Source: Microbacterium sp. CFH 31415 (GTDB lineage Bacteria; Actinomycetota; Actinomycetes; Actinomycetales; Microbacteriaceae). From it: a stretch of 64,000 nt of DNA. The translations under genes and the position numbers were made by a program. The notes beneath the pieces were generated by a model. It saw nothing but the letters and a program-made list of their open reading frames with translations. It did not search any database and was not told where the DNA came from. The stretch is taken from NCBI RefSeq assembly GCF_022538185.1, contig NZ_JAKYXC010000002.1:576415-640414 (forward strand). Reading direction: 5' to 3'. Positions 1 through 8,680 of this stretch are shown one piece after another. Position 1 is the first letter of the stretch; the number at the start of each line of letters is the position of its first letter.

Positions 1-3000
1 CTCCCCCGGCTTGAGGCCGTAGAGGTAGTCGGGAGTGCCGAGTGCGGACAGGTCGCCGTACGTCGCACGGTTCTTCTCGAACTCGCGGGCGGGCGCCGGG
101 AACAGCAGCCGGTTCAGCGTGCGGCGGCGGTCGGCGCCGTCGCCGGCCAGCCCGGCGCGCTCCTCATCGGTGAGCGGCGGCACGCCGATGGACACCTCGC
201 GGCCTTCCAGCACCTTGGTGCGGAAGGGTTCGGGCCATCCGCCCGGCAGATCGCCCAGCTCCCCGGCCATGAACCCGACGACCGAGTCGGGTATGTCGTA
301 GTTGCGCGGGTTCTGCTCGAAGTCGGCAGGGTCGGCCTTCGCCGCGACCAGGGCGAGGGCCAAGTCGCCGACGACCTTCGACGACGGCGTGACCTTCGGG
401 ATGCGACCGAGGATGCGGTCGGCGGCGGCGTACATGTCCTCGATGAGCTCGAAGTCGTCCGCCAGGCCGAGCGCGATCGCCTGCTGGCGGAGGTTCGACA
501 GCTGCCCGCCGGGGATCTCGTGGTGGTACACGCGACCGGTGGGCGAAGCCAGGCCCGACTCGAACGGCCGGTACAGGTGACGGACGCCCTCCCAGTACGG
601 CTCGAGGTCGCTCACCGCCTGCAGGCTGAGCCCGGTGTCCCGGTCGGTGTGCGCCAGCGCGGCGACCAGGGCAGAGAGCGACGGCTGGCTGGTGGTGCCC
701 GACATGGGTGCGGCCGCGGCATCCACGGCATCCACTCCCGCGGCACTTGCCGCGAGCAGCGTCGCGAGCTGTCCTCCGGCGGTGTCGTGCGTGTGCAGGT
801 GCACCGGCAGGTCGAACCTCTCGCGCAGCGCCGTGACGAGCTTCGCGGCGGCGGCGGGACGGATGAGGCCCGCCATGTCCTTGATCGCGAGGATGTGTGC
901 GCCCGACTCGACGATCTGCTCCGCGAGCCGGAGGTAGTAGTCGAGGGTGTAGAGCTTCTCCGAGGGGTCGAGCAGGTCGGACGTGTAGCACAGTGCGACC
1001 TCGGCGATCGCGGTCCCTGTTGCACGCACGGCGTCGATCGCCGGGCGCATCTGCGACACGTCGTTGAGCGCGTCGAAGATGCGGAAGATGTCGACGCCGG
1101 TGGTCGCTGCCTCCTGCACGAAGGCCTGGGTCACCTCGACCGGGCGCGGCGTGTAGCCCACCGTGTTGCGTCCGCGCAGGAGCATCTGGATCGGGATGTT
1201 GGGCATCGCGGTCCGCAGCGCCTCGAGGCGCTCCCACGGATCTTCGGCGAGGAAGCGCAGCGCGACGTCGTATGTCGCACCGCCCCAGGCCTCGACCGAG
1301 AGCAGCTGCGGCGTCATGCGCGCGACGTGGGGACCGACGCGCACGAGGTCGCGCGTGCGCACCCGCGTCGCGAGCAGCGACTGGTGCGCGTCACGGAACG
1401 TCGTCTCGGTGACGGCGAGGGCGCTCTGCTCGCGCAGCGCACGGGCGAATCCCTCGGGCCCGAGCTCGCGCAGCCGGTCGAGCGTTCCCGCCGGCGGTGC
1501 GGCCGCCAGATCGATCGCGGGCAGCTTGCTGCCGGGCGAGACCGACACCGGCTTCTCGCCGTACGGCCGATTGACGGTCACGTCGCCGAGCCACGCCAGG
1601 AGCTTCGTCGCACGGTCGCGCGACGGGTTGCTCGAGAGCAGCTGGGGGCGCTCGTCGATGAACGACGTGCTCACGTCGCCGGCCACGAAGGCGGCATCGT
1701 CGAGCACGGCACGCAGGAACGGGATGTTCGTCGCGACGCCGCGGATGCGGAACTCGGCGAGAGCGCGGCGGGCGCGGGCCACGGCGGCCGGGAAGTCGCG
1801 GCCGCGGCACGTCAGCTTCGTGAGCATCGAGTCGAAGTGCGGGCTGATCTGCGAACCCGCGGCCGTGGTGCCGCCGTCGAGGCGGATGCCGGCGCCACCC
1901 GGCGACCGGTACGTCGTGATGCGTCCGGTGTCGGGGCGGAAGCCCTGTGACGGGTCCTCGGTCGTGATACGGCACTGCAGCGCGGCGCCCCGCAGCTGAA
2001 TGCGGTCCTGCGTCAGGCCCAGATCGGCCAGCGTCTTGCCGGCGGCGATGAGCATCTGCGACTGCACGAGGTCGACGTCGGTCACCTCTTCGGTGACGGT
2101 GTGCTCGACCTGGATGCGCGGGTTCATCTCGATGAAGACGACCTCGCCCGCGCGAGGGCCGGTCGTCTCGAGCAGGAACTCGACCGTGCCGGCGTTCTGG
2201 TAGCCGATCGACCGCGCGAACGCGACGGCGTACCCGTGCAGCGCGTCACGGACCTCGGGGTCGAGGTTCGGGGCCGGGGCGATCTCGATCACCTTCTGGT
2301 GGCGGCGCTGCACCGAGCAGTCGCGCTCGAAGAGGTGCACCGTCTCGCCGGATGTGTCGGCGAGGATCTGCACCTCGATGTGCCGCGGGCGCTGCACCGC
2401 CTGCTCGAGGAAGACGCGGGCGTCGCCGAACGCGCTGCCCGCCTCGCGCATGGCCTCGGCGAGGGCGGGGGCGAGTTCGCCGGGCTGCTCGACGCGGCGC
2501 ATGCCGCGGCCGCCTCCGCCCGCGACCGCCTTCACGAAGATCGGGAAGCCGATGTCGTCGGCCTGCGCGAGGAGCGTGTCGACGTCGTCGGATGCCTCGG
2601 TCGAGCGCAGCACCGGAACGCCGGCGGAGACCGCGTGGTGCTTCGCGGTGACCTTGTTGCCTGCCATCTCGAGCACCTGGGCGGGCGGGCCGATGAAGGC
2701 GATGCCGTTCGCGGCGGCCCTCTCGGCGAGCTCGGGGTTCTCGGAGAGGAAGCCGTAGCCGGGGTAGATCGCGTCAGCGCCGGACTCCTTCGCGACGCGG
2801 ATGATCTCGTCGACGTCGAGGTAGGCGCGGACCGGACGCCCCTTCTCGCCGATCTCGTAGGACTCGTCGGCCTTCTGCCGGTGGAGCGAACCACGATCCT
2901 CGAACGGGAACACCGCAACCGTGCGCGCACCGAGTTCGTAGGCGGCGCGGAAGGCTCGGATGGCGATCTCGCCTCGGTTCGCGACGAGGATCTTGCGGAA

Positions 3001-3003
3001 CAT
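1..3003 (-). CDS. pyc: pyruvate carboxylase, C-terminus off the window
   Basis: Anaplerotic enzyme carboxylating pyruvate to oxaloacetate with biotin and ATP. About 1001 codons are in the window. The N-terminal biotin carboxylase domain (residues about 1-450) starts MFRKILVANRGEIAIR and holds the glycine-rich ATP loop (KAVAGGGGRGMR) and the EMNPRIQVEHTVTEE motif. The carboxyltransferase domain follows (about 500-800, with TTFRDAHQSLLATR), then the PC-type conserved region. Family members are about 1130 residues, so the biotinyl domain with its MKM lysine should lie beyond position 1. The ATG at 3003 is preceded by GGAGG at very short spacing. A TAGGCT hexamer at 3049-3054 (minus strand) is a plausible -10. 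The domain order excludes a stand-alone acetyl-CoA carboxylase subunit. Confidence 0.96.
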   Translation of the reverse strand, partial: MFRKILVANRGEIAIRAFRAAYELGARTVAVFPFEDRGSLHRQKADESYEIGEKGRPVRAYLDVDEIIRVAKESGADAIYPGYGFLSENPELAERAAANGIAFIGPPAQVLEMAGNKVTAKHHAVSAGVPVLRSTEASDDVDTLLAQADDIGFPIFVKAVAGGGGRGMRRVEQPGELAPALAEAMREAGSAFGDARVFLEQAVQRPRHIEVQILADTSGETVHLFERDCSVQRRHQKVIEIAPAPNLDPEVRDALHGYAVAFARSIGYQNAGTVEFLLETTGPRAGEVVFIEMNPRIQVEHTVTEEVTDVDLVQSQMLIAAGKTLADLGLTQDRIQLRGAALQCRITTEDPSQGFRPDTGRITTYRSPGGAGIRLDGGTTAAGSQISPHFDSMLTKLTCRGRDFPAAVARARRALAEFRIRGVATNIPFLRAVLDDAAFVAGDVSTSFIDERPQLLSSNPSRDRATKLLAWLGDVTVNRPYGEKPVSVSPGSKLPAIDLAAAPPAGTLDRLRELGPEGFARALREQSALAVTETTFRDAHQSLLATRVRTRDLVRVGPHVARMTPQLLSVEAWGGATYDVALRFLAEDPWERLEALRTAMPNIPIQMLLRGRNTVGYTPRPVEVTQAFVQEAATTGVDIFRIFDALNDVSQMRPAIDAVRATGTAIAEVALCYTSDLLDPSEKLYTLDYYLRLAEQIVESGAHILAIKDMAGLIRPAAAAKLVTALRERFDLPVHLHTHDTAGGQLATLLAASAAGVDAVDAAAAPMSGTTSQPSLSALVAALAHTDRDTGLSLQAVSDLEPYWEGVRHLYRPFESGLASPTGRVYHHEIPGGQLSNLRQQAIALGLADDFELIEDMYAAADRILGRIPKVTPSSKVVGDLALALVAAKADPADFEQNPRNYDIPDSVVGFMAGELGDLPGGWPEPFRTKVLEGREVSIGVPPLTDEERAGLAGDGADRRRTLNRLLFPAPAREFEKNRATYGDLSALGTPDYLYGLKPGE

Positions 3004-3076
3004 TCGACCTCCGGGTGCGGCAGTGCGTGCGGGCCTGAGTGTGTTCTCAGCCTAGGGGACGGTAACGTGGTGCCTT

Positions 3077-3886
3077 GTGCACGTCCTTTCCGTCAGCTCG
3101 CTCAAGGGAGGCGTCGGCAAGACGACCGTGACCCTCGGACTCGCGTCGGCGGCCTTCGCCCGCGGTGTCCGCACGCTCGTCGTCGACCTCGACCCGCAGT
3201 CCGACGTCTCGACGGGCATGGACATCCAGGTGGCAGGCCGCCTGAATGTCGCCGATGTCCTCGCGAACCCCAAGGAGAAGACGGTCCGCCAGGCCATCAC
3301 CTCCAGCGGGTGGGCCAAGGTGCACCCGGGCACCATCGACGTCATGATCGGCAGCCCCTCGGCGATCAACTTCGATGGGCCGCACCCGAGCGTCCGCGAC
3401 GTGTGGAAGCTCGAAGAGGCGCTTGCGACGATCGAGGCCGACTACGACCTGGTCCTCATCGACTGCGCTCCGTCGCTCAACGCCCTCACGCGCACCGCGT
3501 GGGCGGCCAGTGACCGCGTGATCGTCATCACCGAACCCGGCCTGTTCTCGGTCGCCGCCGCCGACCGCGCCCTCCGCGCGATCGAGGAGATCCGCCGCGG
3601 CCTCTCCCCCCGCCTCCAGCCGCTGGGCATCGTCGTCAATCGCGTCCGCCCGCAGTCGATCGAGCACCAGTTCCGCATCAAGGAGCTGCGCGACATGTTC
3701 GGTCCGCTCGTGCTCAGCCCGCAGCTGCCCGAGCGCACCTCGCTCCAGCAGGCGCAGGGCGCGGCCAAGCCGCTGCACATCTGGCCGGGCGACTCGGCGC
3801 AGGAGCTCGCGGCCGACTTCGACTCGCTGCTCGACCGCGTGATGCGCACCGGGCGCATCCCCGTGCCGGGCGAAGCGCGGGCCTGA
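3077..3886 (+). CDS. orphan ParA/MinD-family P-loop ATPase
   Basis: A 269-residue ATPase with the deviant Walker A lysine motif SSLKGGVGKTT at residues 7-17, a DLDPQSDVSTG switch I region and the LIDCAPSLNAL Walker B region. It is divergent from pyruvate carboxylase and no parB or parS site is visible nearby, so it is probably not the chromosomal segregation ATPase. Such orphans position other cargos, and its cargo here is unknown. Translation starts at GTG 3077. No strong Shine-Dalgarno is seen, but a TAACGT hexamer sits at 3063-3068, 8 nt upstream, so a leaderless mRNA is possible. A second ParA (53209-54114) sits in the conserved scpA/scpB context. Confidence 0.9.
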   Translation: MHVLSVSSLKGGVGKTTVTLGLASAAFARGVRTLVVDLDPQSDVSTGMDIQVAGRLNVADVLANPKEKTVRQAITSSGWAKVHPGTIDVMIGSPSAINFDGPHPSVRDVWKLEEALATIEADYDLVLIDCAPSLNALTRTAWAASDRVIVITEPGLFSVAAADRALRAIEEIRRGLSPRLQPLGIVVNRVRPQSIEHQFRIKELRDMFGPLVLSPQLPERTSLQQAQGAAKPLHIWPGDSAQELAADFDSLLDRVMRTGRIPVPGEARA

Positions 3887-3904
3887 TCCGGCGGCCCGAC
3901 CGCG

Positions 3905-4396
3905 TCAGAGCGGCCCGAGGGCGCCTGCGCCCCGCCGCACCTCGAAGACCAGCTGCGTCTCGGTCTTGGTGACCGCCGGGTGGCTGGTGATGTGCTCGAG
4001 GATCAGATCGCGCAGCCGCTCGGGACTCGCCACCGCCAGGTGCAGATGGAAGTCGTTGTCGCCGGCGACGTGCACCACCGACAGCGCCCCCGGGATCTCG
4101 ACCAGCCGGTCGAAGAGCTCGTCGATGTGGACGCGGCTGTGACTCGAGAGGTGCACCTGCACCACCGCCTGGATCGGGCGCCCGATCGCCGCGAGGTCGA
4201 TGCGGGCGCTGATGCTCGAGATGACGCCGCTCTCGCGCAGAGCGCGCACCCGGTAGGCGCACGTCGACTCCGCGAGTCCGACGCGCGCCGCCAGCGCCGC
4301 ATTGGTCATGCGCCCGTCCTCGACGAGTGCGGCGAGGATCGCGCGGTCGAACGCGTCGAGCGAGACCTCTTGCGGATTCTTCGAAGACGAGACCAT
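3905..4396 (-). CDS. Lrp/AsnC-family transcriptional regulator
   Basis: A 163-residue protein with an N-terminal winged helix-turn-helix (residues about 14-60, LDAFDRAILAALVEDGRMT onward, including the AALAARVGLAEST recognition helix). A C-terminal RAM ligand-binding domain (about 75-155) contains VVHVAGDNDFHLHLAV. Length and domain order are typical of feast/famine regulators that sense amino acids. It is divergent from the PLP sulfur-amino-acid enzyme at 4499 with a 102-bp gap, the usual arrangement of a local Lrp regulator and its target; the regulatory link is inference. The start at ATG 4396 was chosen because the longer upstream reading frame is antisense to the PLP gene. Confidence 0.93.
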   Translation of the reverse strand: MVSSSKNPQEVSLDAFDRAILAALVEDGRMTNAALAARVGLAESTCAYRVRALRESGVISSISARIDLAAIGRPIQAVVQVHLSSHSRVHIDELFDRLVEIPGALSVVHVAGDNDFHLHLAVASPERLRDLILEHITSHPAVTKTETQLVFEVRRGAGALGPL

Positions 4397-4498
4397 CGGA
4401 TGCCTCCACTCTGCGGATTCTGCAATCACCGATGACGATACGGCATCACAGTCGCGATTCCACTTGCCTGGGACTGCGAAATCGCCGACGATCAGGGC
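4397..4498. promoter_or_regulatory. divergent lrp / PLP-enzyme control region
   Basis: A 102-bp intergenic region between the Lrp-type regulator and the PLP enzyme. It contains similar short blocks, TCTGCGGATTCTGCAAT (from about 4409) and GACTGCGAAATCGC (from about 4473), with a central AT-richer stretch. They are candidate Lrp-family operators. This is inference from arrangement and imperfect symmetry. Confidence 0.35.
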
Positions 4499-5710
4499 AT
4501 GACACCGAACTCGCTGCACCCTGACAGCCTTGCGGTGCACGCCGGCCGCGAAGACCTCGCTGAGCTCGGAGTGCACGCGCTCCCCCTCGACCTTTCGTCG
4601 ACGAATCCGCTCCCCGACATCGACGTCGGCGGTCTCTCGTACGAGGTGCTGGCCACCGGCGGCCACCCGTTCGAGGGCGGGTCGAACGTCTACGCCCGGC
4701 TGTGGAACCCCACCGTCGCGCGGTTCGAGCAGGCGCTCGCCCGGCTCGAGCACGCCGAGGAGGCCGTCGCGTTCTCCTCGGGCATGGCCGCCGTCACCGC
4801 GGTGCTCCTCGCGCTGTCGCACGAGCAGGGCAAGCGTCATGTCGTCGCGGTGCGCCCGCTGTACGGCGGCACCGACCACCTGCTCGCATCGGGCCTGCTG
4901 GGCGTCGAGGCCACCTACTGCACTCCGGATGCTGTGGCCGCCGCCGTGCGCCCCGACACCGCCCTGGTCATCCTCGAGTCCCCCGCGAACCCGTCCCTCG
5001 AGCTCGTGGACATCCGCGCGGTCGCCGCCGCCGCGGGTGACGTTCCGGTGCTCGTCGACAACACGTTCGCGACGCCCGTGCTGCAGCATCCGCTCGATCT
5101 CGGCGCAGCCATCTCGTTGCACAGCGCGACCAAGTACCTCGGCGGTCATGGGGACGTCGTCGGCGGCGTCATCGCGTGCGACGCATCGACCGCGGCTGCT
5201 CTGCGCCGCACGCGCGCCATCACGGGCGCGATCATGCACCCGCTCGCGGCTTACCTGCTGCATCGCGGCCTGACGACGCTGCCCGTGCGGATGCGCGCGC
5301 AGCAGGAGGGCGCCCGCGCGGTGGCGACCTGGCTGACGACGCGTCCCGAGGTGGCCCGCGTCCACTTCCCGGAGTTCGCCGAGTGCGACCCCCAGGGCCT
5401 CATCGGCACGCAGCAGTCGGGTCCCGGCGCGATGATCGCGATCGAGCTCGCCGGCGGCTTCGACGCCGCGAGCGAGCTGACCGCCGCCGTGGAGCTCTTC
5501 ACGCATGCCGTGTCGCTCGGCAGCGTCGACTCACTCATCCAGCACCCCGCGGCGCTCACCCACCGCCCGGTGCAGTCGGAGGCCAAGCCGTCCGACGCGC
5601 TGGTGCGCCTGTCGATCGGGCTCGAGAATCCCGACGACCTCATCGCCGACCTCGAGCAGGCGTTCGCGCGCTCACGGGTCCTCGAGCACTCGTTGGCCGA
5701 GGGCGTCTGA
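4499..5710 (+). CDS. trans-sulfuration family PLP enzyme (cystathionine/methionine gamma-lyase type)
   Basis: A 403-residue Cys/Met-metabolism PLP enzyme. Visible signatures are the YARLWNPTVARFEQALA cofactor-phosphate segment (residues about 65-81), AFSSGMAAV (about 91-99), the VDNTFATPVLQHPLDLGA strand with the PLP-ring aspartate (about 186-203), and SATKYLGGHGD with the Schiff-base lysine at about K212. The family includes cystathionine gamma-synthase, cystathionine gamma-lyase, O-acetylhomoserine sulfhydrylase and methionine gamma-lyase, and sequence inspection alone does not separate these. The divergent Lrp-type gene suggests amino-acid-responsive catabolism or biosynthesis. A strong hairpin terminator follows, so the gene is probably monocistronic. 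Confidence 0.92.
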   Translation: MTPNSLHPDSLAVHAGREDLAELGVHALPLDLSSTNPLPDIDVGGLSYEVLATGGHPFEGGSNVYARLWNPTVARFEQALARLEHAEEAVAFSSGMAAVTAVLLALSHEQGKRHVVAVRPLYGGTDHLLASGLLGVEATYCTPDAVAAAVRPDTALVILESPANPSLELVDIRAVAAAAGDVPVLVDNTFATPVLQHPLDLGAAISLHSATKYLGGHGDVVGGVIACDASTAAALRRTRAITGAIMHPLAAYLLHRGLTTLPVRMRAQQEGARAVATWLTTRPEVARVHFPEFAECDPQGLIGTQQSGPGAMIAIELAGGFDAASELTAAVELFTHAVSLGSVDSLIQHPAALTHRPVQSEAKPSDALVRLSIGLENPDDLIADLEQAFARSRVLEHSLAEGV

Positions 5711-5739
5711 CGCCGAAGCGGCATCCGGAGACGGAAAGG

Positions 5740-5770
5740 GCGGGCTCCCCACACGGGGGCCCGCTTTCTT
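5740..5770 (+). terminator. Rho-independent terminator of the PLP enzyme gene
   Basis: GCGGGCTCCCC (5740-5750), loop ACAC, GGGGGCCCGC (5755-5764), then TTTCTT. It lies 29 bp past the stop codon and separates the gene from the convergent MerR gene. Confidence 0.85.
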
Positions 5771-5788
5771 CGTCGGTGCGTCGAGCTG

Positions 5789-6334
5789 CTACGCCGAGCG
5801 TGCGGCGCGACGCACCGCGAGCTCGTCGAGCGCGTCGGGCGCCTGCGCCTCGAAGGCCACGAGCTCGGTCTCGACCTCGCGCAGCACCTTGCCCACGGCG
5901 ATGCCGAAGACGCCCTGACCGCGGCTCACGAGGTCGATGACCTCGTCATTCGAGGTGCACAGGTACACGGAGGCACCGTCGCTCATCAGCGTCGTGCCGG
6001 CGAGATCGCGGATGCCGGCGGCACGGAGCTGATCGACGGCGGTGCGGATCTGCTGCAGCGAGATGCCGGTGTCGAGCAGGCGCTTCACGAGCTTGAGCAC
6101 GAGGATGTCGCGGAACCCATAGAGCCGCTGGGATCCGGACCCGCTCGCGCCGCGCACCGTCGGCTCGACGAGCTCGGTGCGTGCCCAGTAGTCGAGCTGG
6201 CGATAGGTGATGCCGGCGGCGCGCGCTGCCACCGCACCGCGGTAGCCGACCTCGTCGTCCATGGCGGGGAGTCCGTCGGTGAAGAGGAGCTCCGCCACGA
6301 ACGGCTCATTGTCGGCCGCTTCTCGAGCAGTCAT
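5789..6334 (-). CDS. MerR-family regulator, Rv1830 (ResR/McdR)-like
   Basis: A 181-residue MerR-type DNA-binding protein. The winged helix domain covers residues about 28-100: YRGAVAARAAGITYRQLDYW, then RLYGFRDILVLKLVKRLLDTGISLQQI. The C-terminal part lacks the Cys metal ligands of metal-sensing MerR proteins. Gene order FHA protein, MerR, MerR resembles M. tuberculosis Rv1827-Rv1828-Rv1830, where the second MerR (ResR/McdR) controls growth and division-related genes. The ortholog claim rests on synteny and length. The DUF151 nuclease gene that sits between the two regulators in M. tuberculosis (Rv1829) is absent. ATG 6334 has a GGAGGGG ribosome-binding site. Confidence 0.88.
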   Translation of the reverse strand: MTAREAADNEPFVAELLFTDGLPAMDDEVGYRGAVAARAAGITYRQLDYWARTELVEPTVRGASGSGSQRLYGFRDILVLKLVKRLLDTGISLQQIRTAVDQLRAAGIRDLAGTTLMSDGASVYLCTSNDEVIDLVSRGQGVFGIAVGKVLREVETELVAFEAQAPDALDELAVRRAARSA

Positions 6335-6447
6335 GCTCGCCCCCCTCCGGACTCGGATACTTCTACGCTAGATGAGCCACCCCGCTCCGTCTACGACATC
6401 GGCTCCTACGGCCTCGGCGTGTCGCGCGTCTCGGTGGCGGGGATCGC

Positions 6448-7140
6448 TCAGGTGAGCAGCCGGTCGAGCGCCGAGCGGACGAAGATCGCGCGCACCTCAT
6501 CGAGCCGCTTGGCCAGCTCCGGCGCGAGTTCTCCGGCGCGGCCCCGGGAAGAGGCATCCGTCCGCCGCAGCAGAGGCGAGAGCGCCTGCTCGACCAGGGC
6601 GACGTCGCGCTCGGCGTTCTGCCTCAGCGCGCGCACGTGGCGCGGCTCGATGCCGTGGCGGTCGAGGGCCACCAGCGCCCGGAGCAGCGCGACGGTCTGC
6701 TCGGTGTACGAGTCGGAGCCGACGATCACACCGGTGCTGATGGCGTCGTTGAGCAGCTGGGGCGCGGCGCCCGCGGCGGCGAGCATCTCGTCACGGCGGT
6801 ACCGGCGCGGCGCGGGAACGATCGACGGCGGCGAGACCGCTGTCGGCGTAGCCGGCTCGCGCCCGGCGTCGACGTCCTCGAGGTACTCGCGGATGACGAC
6901 GAGCGGCAGGTAATGGTCGCGCTGGAGCGTGAGCGCCAGGCGCAGCCGCTCGAGGTCGGACTGTGAGAACTTGCGGTAGCCGGACTCGGTGCGCACGGGC
7001 GTGACGATGCCCTGCACCTCGAGGAAGCGGAGCTTGCTCGACGTCAGCGACGGGAACTCGGGCGACAGGCGCGCGAGGACCTGGCCGATGCTGAGAAGCC
7101 CCGCGGACGACGATCGTTCGCGGGCGGATGCAGCCGGCAT
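6448..7140 (-). CDS. MerR-family regulator, FtsR/Rv1828-like
   Basis: A 230-residue regulator. The N-terminal winged helix (residues about 15-75) has LLSIGQVLARLSPEFPSLT and KLRFLEVQGIVTPVRT, the pattern of Rv1828 and corynebacterial FtsR, which activates ftsZ. A Pro-rich linker (about 95-115) precedes an alpha-helical C-terminal domain with ALVALDRHGIEPRHVRALR. The ATG at 7140 overlaps the FHA gene stop as TGATG, and an in-frame GTG at 7143 is an equally possible start. It is co-transcribed with the GarA-type gene upstream. Function as a division regulator is inferred from homology and synteny. Confidence 0.88.
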   Translation of the reverse strand: MPAASARERSSSAGLLSIGQVLARLSPEFPSLTSSKLRFLEVQGIVTPVRTESGYRKFSQSDLERLRLALTLQRDHYLPLVVIREYLEDVDAGREPATPTAVSPPSIVPAPRRYRRDEMLAAAGAAPQLLNDAISTGVIVGSDSYTEQTVALLRALVALDRHGIEPRHVRALRQNAERDVALVEQALSPLLRRTDASSRGRAGELAPELAKRLDEVRAIFVRSALDRLLT

Positions 7141-7649
7141 CACCCGTCCGCGGCCTGAGCGAGATCGGCGGGCGAGACGAAGAAGTTGAGGCGGAACTTT
7201 CCGATGCGCAGCTCGGCGCCGTTGCGCAGGACGGCACGGTCGACCCGCTCGCCGTTGACGTACGTGCCGTTGAGCGAGCGCTGATCTACGAGCTCGAACG
7301 AGGTGCCGGTGCGCGTGATCTCGGCATGACGGCGCGAGACCGTGACGTCGTCGAAGAAGATGTCGGCTTCGGGATGCCGGCCGACCGTCGTCACATCGGT
7401 GTCGAGCAGATAGCGAGCCCCGGCCGTCGGACCGGACCGCACGAGGAGCAGCGCGGCGCCGGTGGGGAGTGCGTCGATCGCCTCCAGCTCGGCGTCCGCC
7501 AGTTCGCTTCCGAACGGCACGAACGAGAGGTCGGAATCATGTCCGAAGGTCTGCGTCGTGTCGGTCCCGCGATCGGACTCCGCCGACTCGGGGTGTGCAC
7601 CGGATGCCCGGCGGATGTCGCCCTCGTCGGGTCGGCGGTGTTCCTCCAC
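7140..7649 (-). CDS. garA: FHA-domain protein, GarA/OdhI-type metabolic switch
   Basis: A 169-residue protein with an FHA domain at about residues 68-150: GRHPEADIFFDDVTVSRRHAEI, LVDQRSLNGTYVNGERVD and LRIGKFRLNFF. The N-terminal tail carries DTTQTF (residues 30-35), matching in place and form the ETTSVF motif of GarA/OdhI. In mycobacteria and corynebacteria, phosphorylation of that motif by PknB/PknG makes the tail bind its own FHA domain and stops it inhibiting 2-oxoglutarate dehydrogenase and binding glutamate enzymes. A dihydrolipoamide dehydrogenase gene lies 1.7 kb away. The GTG start at 7649 has GAGGAGGA upstream, and TAGGCT at 7671-7676 (minus) may be the -10. Confidence 0.9.
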   Translation of the reverse strand: MEEHRRPDEGDIRRASGAHPESAESDRGTDTTQTFGHDSDLSFVPFGSELADAELEAIDALPTGAALLLVRSGPTAGARYLLDTDVTTVGRHPEADIFFDDVTVSRRHAEITRTGTSFELVDQRSLNGTYVNGERVDRAVLRNGAELRIGKFRLNFFVSPADLAQAADG

Positions 7650-7817
7650 GGTGGTCCTCCTCTGCGTGCAAGCCTATCCGATCACCTCGCCGGCGAAAGT
7701 GCGGGAATCGGCGCGACGCGTGGATCCGCTTTGTTTCGCCTCATGTCGGGCCGCGTGCTTCGGGCGTGCCGCCGACCTAACGTGGTGAACACCGAAGCTA
7801 CGAGAAGGAGCCCCACC

Positions 7818-8165
7818 GTGTCGAGCACGCACCGCCACATCCCGCCCCTCCAGGTGCGTGAGCGTGCGGCGTGCATGTGCGACCGGGGCGACGCATGCTC
7901 CTCCTATGCGCCCGGGCACGCGCTGCATCTCATCCAGTCGCGGCTGGCGTCGGCGACGCCCTCGGACTGGAGCGACGCGATCGTCGAGTCGGCGGATGCC
8001 GCGACGGGCACGATCGTCGTGCGGGACCTGGCGAGCGCCGCCCCGATCACGGTGTGGAACGGCGCGGGCGCGGCACTCGTGCTCACGCCCGGCACGCCGG
8101 TGGCGGTCCACGGCCGCTACAACGTGCTCGCGGTGGGTCGCGAGCACTTCAACATCGCGCGGTGA
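7818..8165 (+). CDS. small conserved actinobacterial protein of unknown function
   Basis: A 115-residue soluble protein with no recognised catalytic motif. The N-terminus is rich in Cys and His (HRHIPPLQVRERAACMCDRGDACSSYAPGH, given in pieces: HRHIPPLQVRERA then ACMCDRGDACSSY), with three cysteines at about residues 19-27 that could bind a metal or form a disulfide. The C-terminal half looks like a small beta domain (TPGTPVAVHGRYNVLAVGR). GTG 7818 has GAAGGAG upstream, and the larger open frame upstream is antisense to garA. A TAACGT hexamer at about 7779 could be the -10. It is convergent with the copper four-helix protein. Confidence 0.6.
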   Translation: MSSTHRHIPPLQVRERAACMCDRGDACSSYAPGHALHLIQSRLASATPSDWSDAIVESADAATGTIVVRDLASAAPITVWNGAGAALVLTPGTPVAVHGRYNVLAVGREHFNIAR

Positions 8166-8174
8166 TGCGGCGGC

Positions 8175-8576
8175 TCAGGCCGCCTTCATCATCATGTCCT
8201 TGACGGCCCTGCAGGCGTCCATGCAGGCCTTGCACGCCTGAGCGCACATCTTGCAGACCTCGCTGTGGTCGGCGTGCTCCATGCACTCGTCCATGCACTG
8301 CTGGCACATCGCGATGCACGCGTCGAGCATGGCCATCATCGTCGCAGGGGTCATGCCCTGCATCCGCAGCATGGACCGCATCATCGTGTTGCACATGTCC
8401 GCGCAGTTCATGCACGCCGGGGCGCACGACATCATCTGCGTGGAGCACACCGTGCACGCCTGCTCGCAGGCCGAGCAGGCGTCCATACACGCCTGCAGCA
8501 CCGACATGTCCATCGTCGCCATGCCGGGCATCGACATCATGTCCTTCGACATGGCGTCCATCATCATGGAGTCCAT
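8175..8576 (-). CDS. Cys/Met-rich four-helix-bundle copper-binding protein (DUF326)
   Basis: A 133-residue protein with 18 cysteines and about 32 methionines. The Cys are spaced in CxxxC and CxxC steps (ACMDACSACEQACTVC, CAPACMNCADMC, DACIAMCQQCMDEC, CKMCAQACKACMDAC), which places them on the inner faces of four helices. The Met-rich N-terminal 25 residues resemble methionine copper-relay tails. This fits the Csp/DUF326 family, which stores Cu(I) through Cys thiolates. No signal peptide is seen, so it is probably cytosolic. It is divergent from copC across 105 bp, which supports a copper role. ATG 8576 follows GAGGTGGG. Binding other soft metals is possible. Confidence 0.88.
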   Translation of the reverse strand: MDSMMMDAMSKDMMSMPGMATMDMSVLQACMDACSACEQACTVCSTQMMSCAPACMNCADMCNTMMRSMLRMQGMTPATMMAMLDACIAMCQQCMDECMEHADHSEVCKMCAQACKACMDACRAVKDMMMKAA

Positions 8577-8667
8577 CTGCCCACCTCGCTTCCGTGTTCG
8601 TCCGCGGGCAGGGGTGCCCGCCTGCGGTCAGGCTACTCGCGCGTCCGGCGGCTGAGAAGGTCTTGGC

Positions 8668-8673
8668 TAGGGT
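8668..8673 (+). promoter_or_regulatory. -10 hexamer for leaderless copC
   Basis: TAGGGT followed by 7 nt and GTG at 8681; no Shine-Dalgarno in between. Confidence 0.5.
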
Positions 8674-8680
8674 GAATCAC

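Noticed and set aside
3077..3886. chromosomal origin segregation locus (parABS)
   Set aside because: No parB and no parS-like 16-bp palindrome next to this ParA.
8169..8184. terminator between the 115-aa gene and the copper protein gene
   Set aside because: Only a 6-bp GGCGGC/GCCGCC stem overlapping the coding end; too weak to call.
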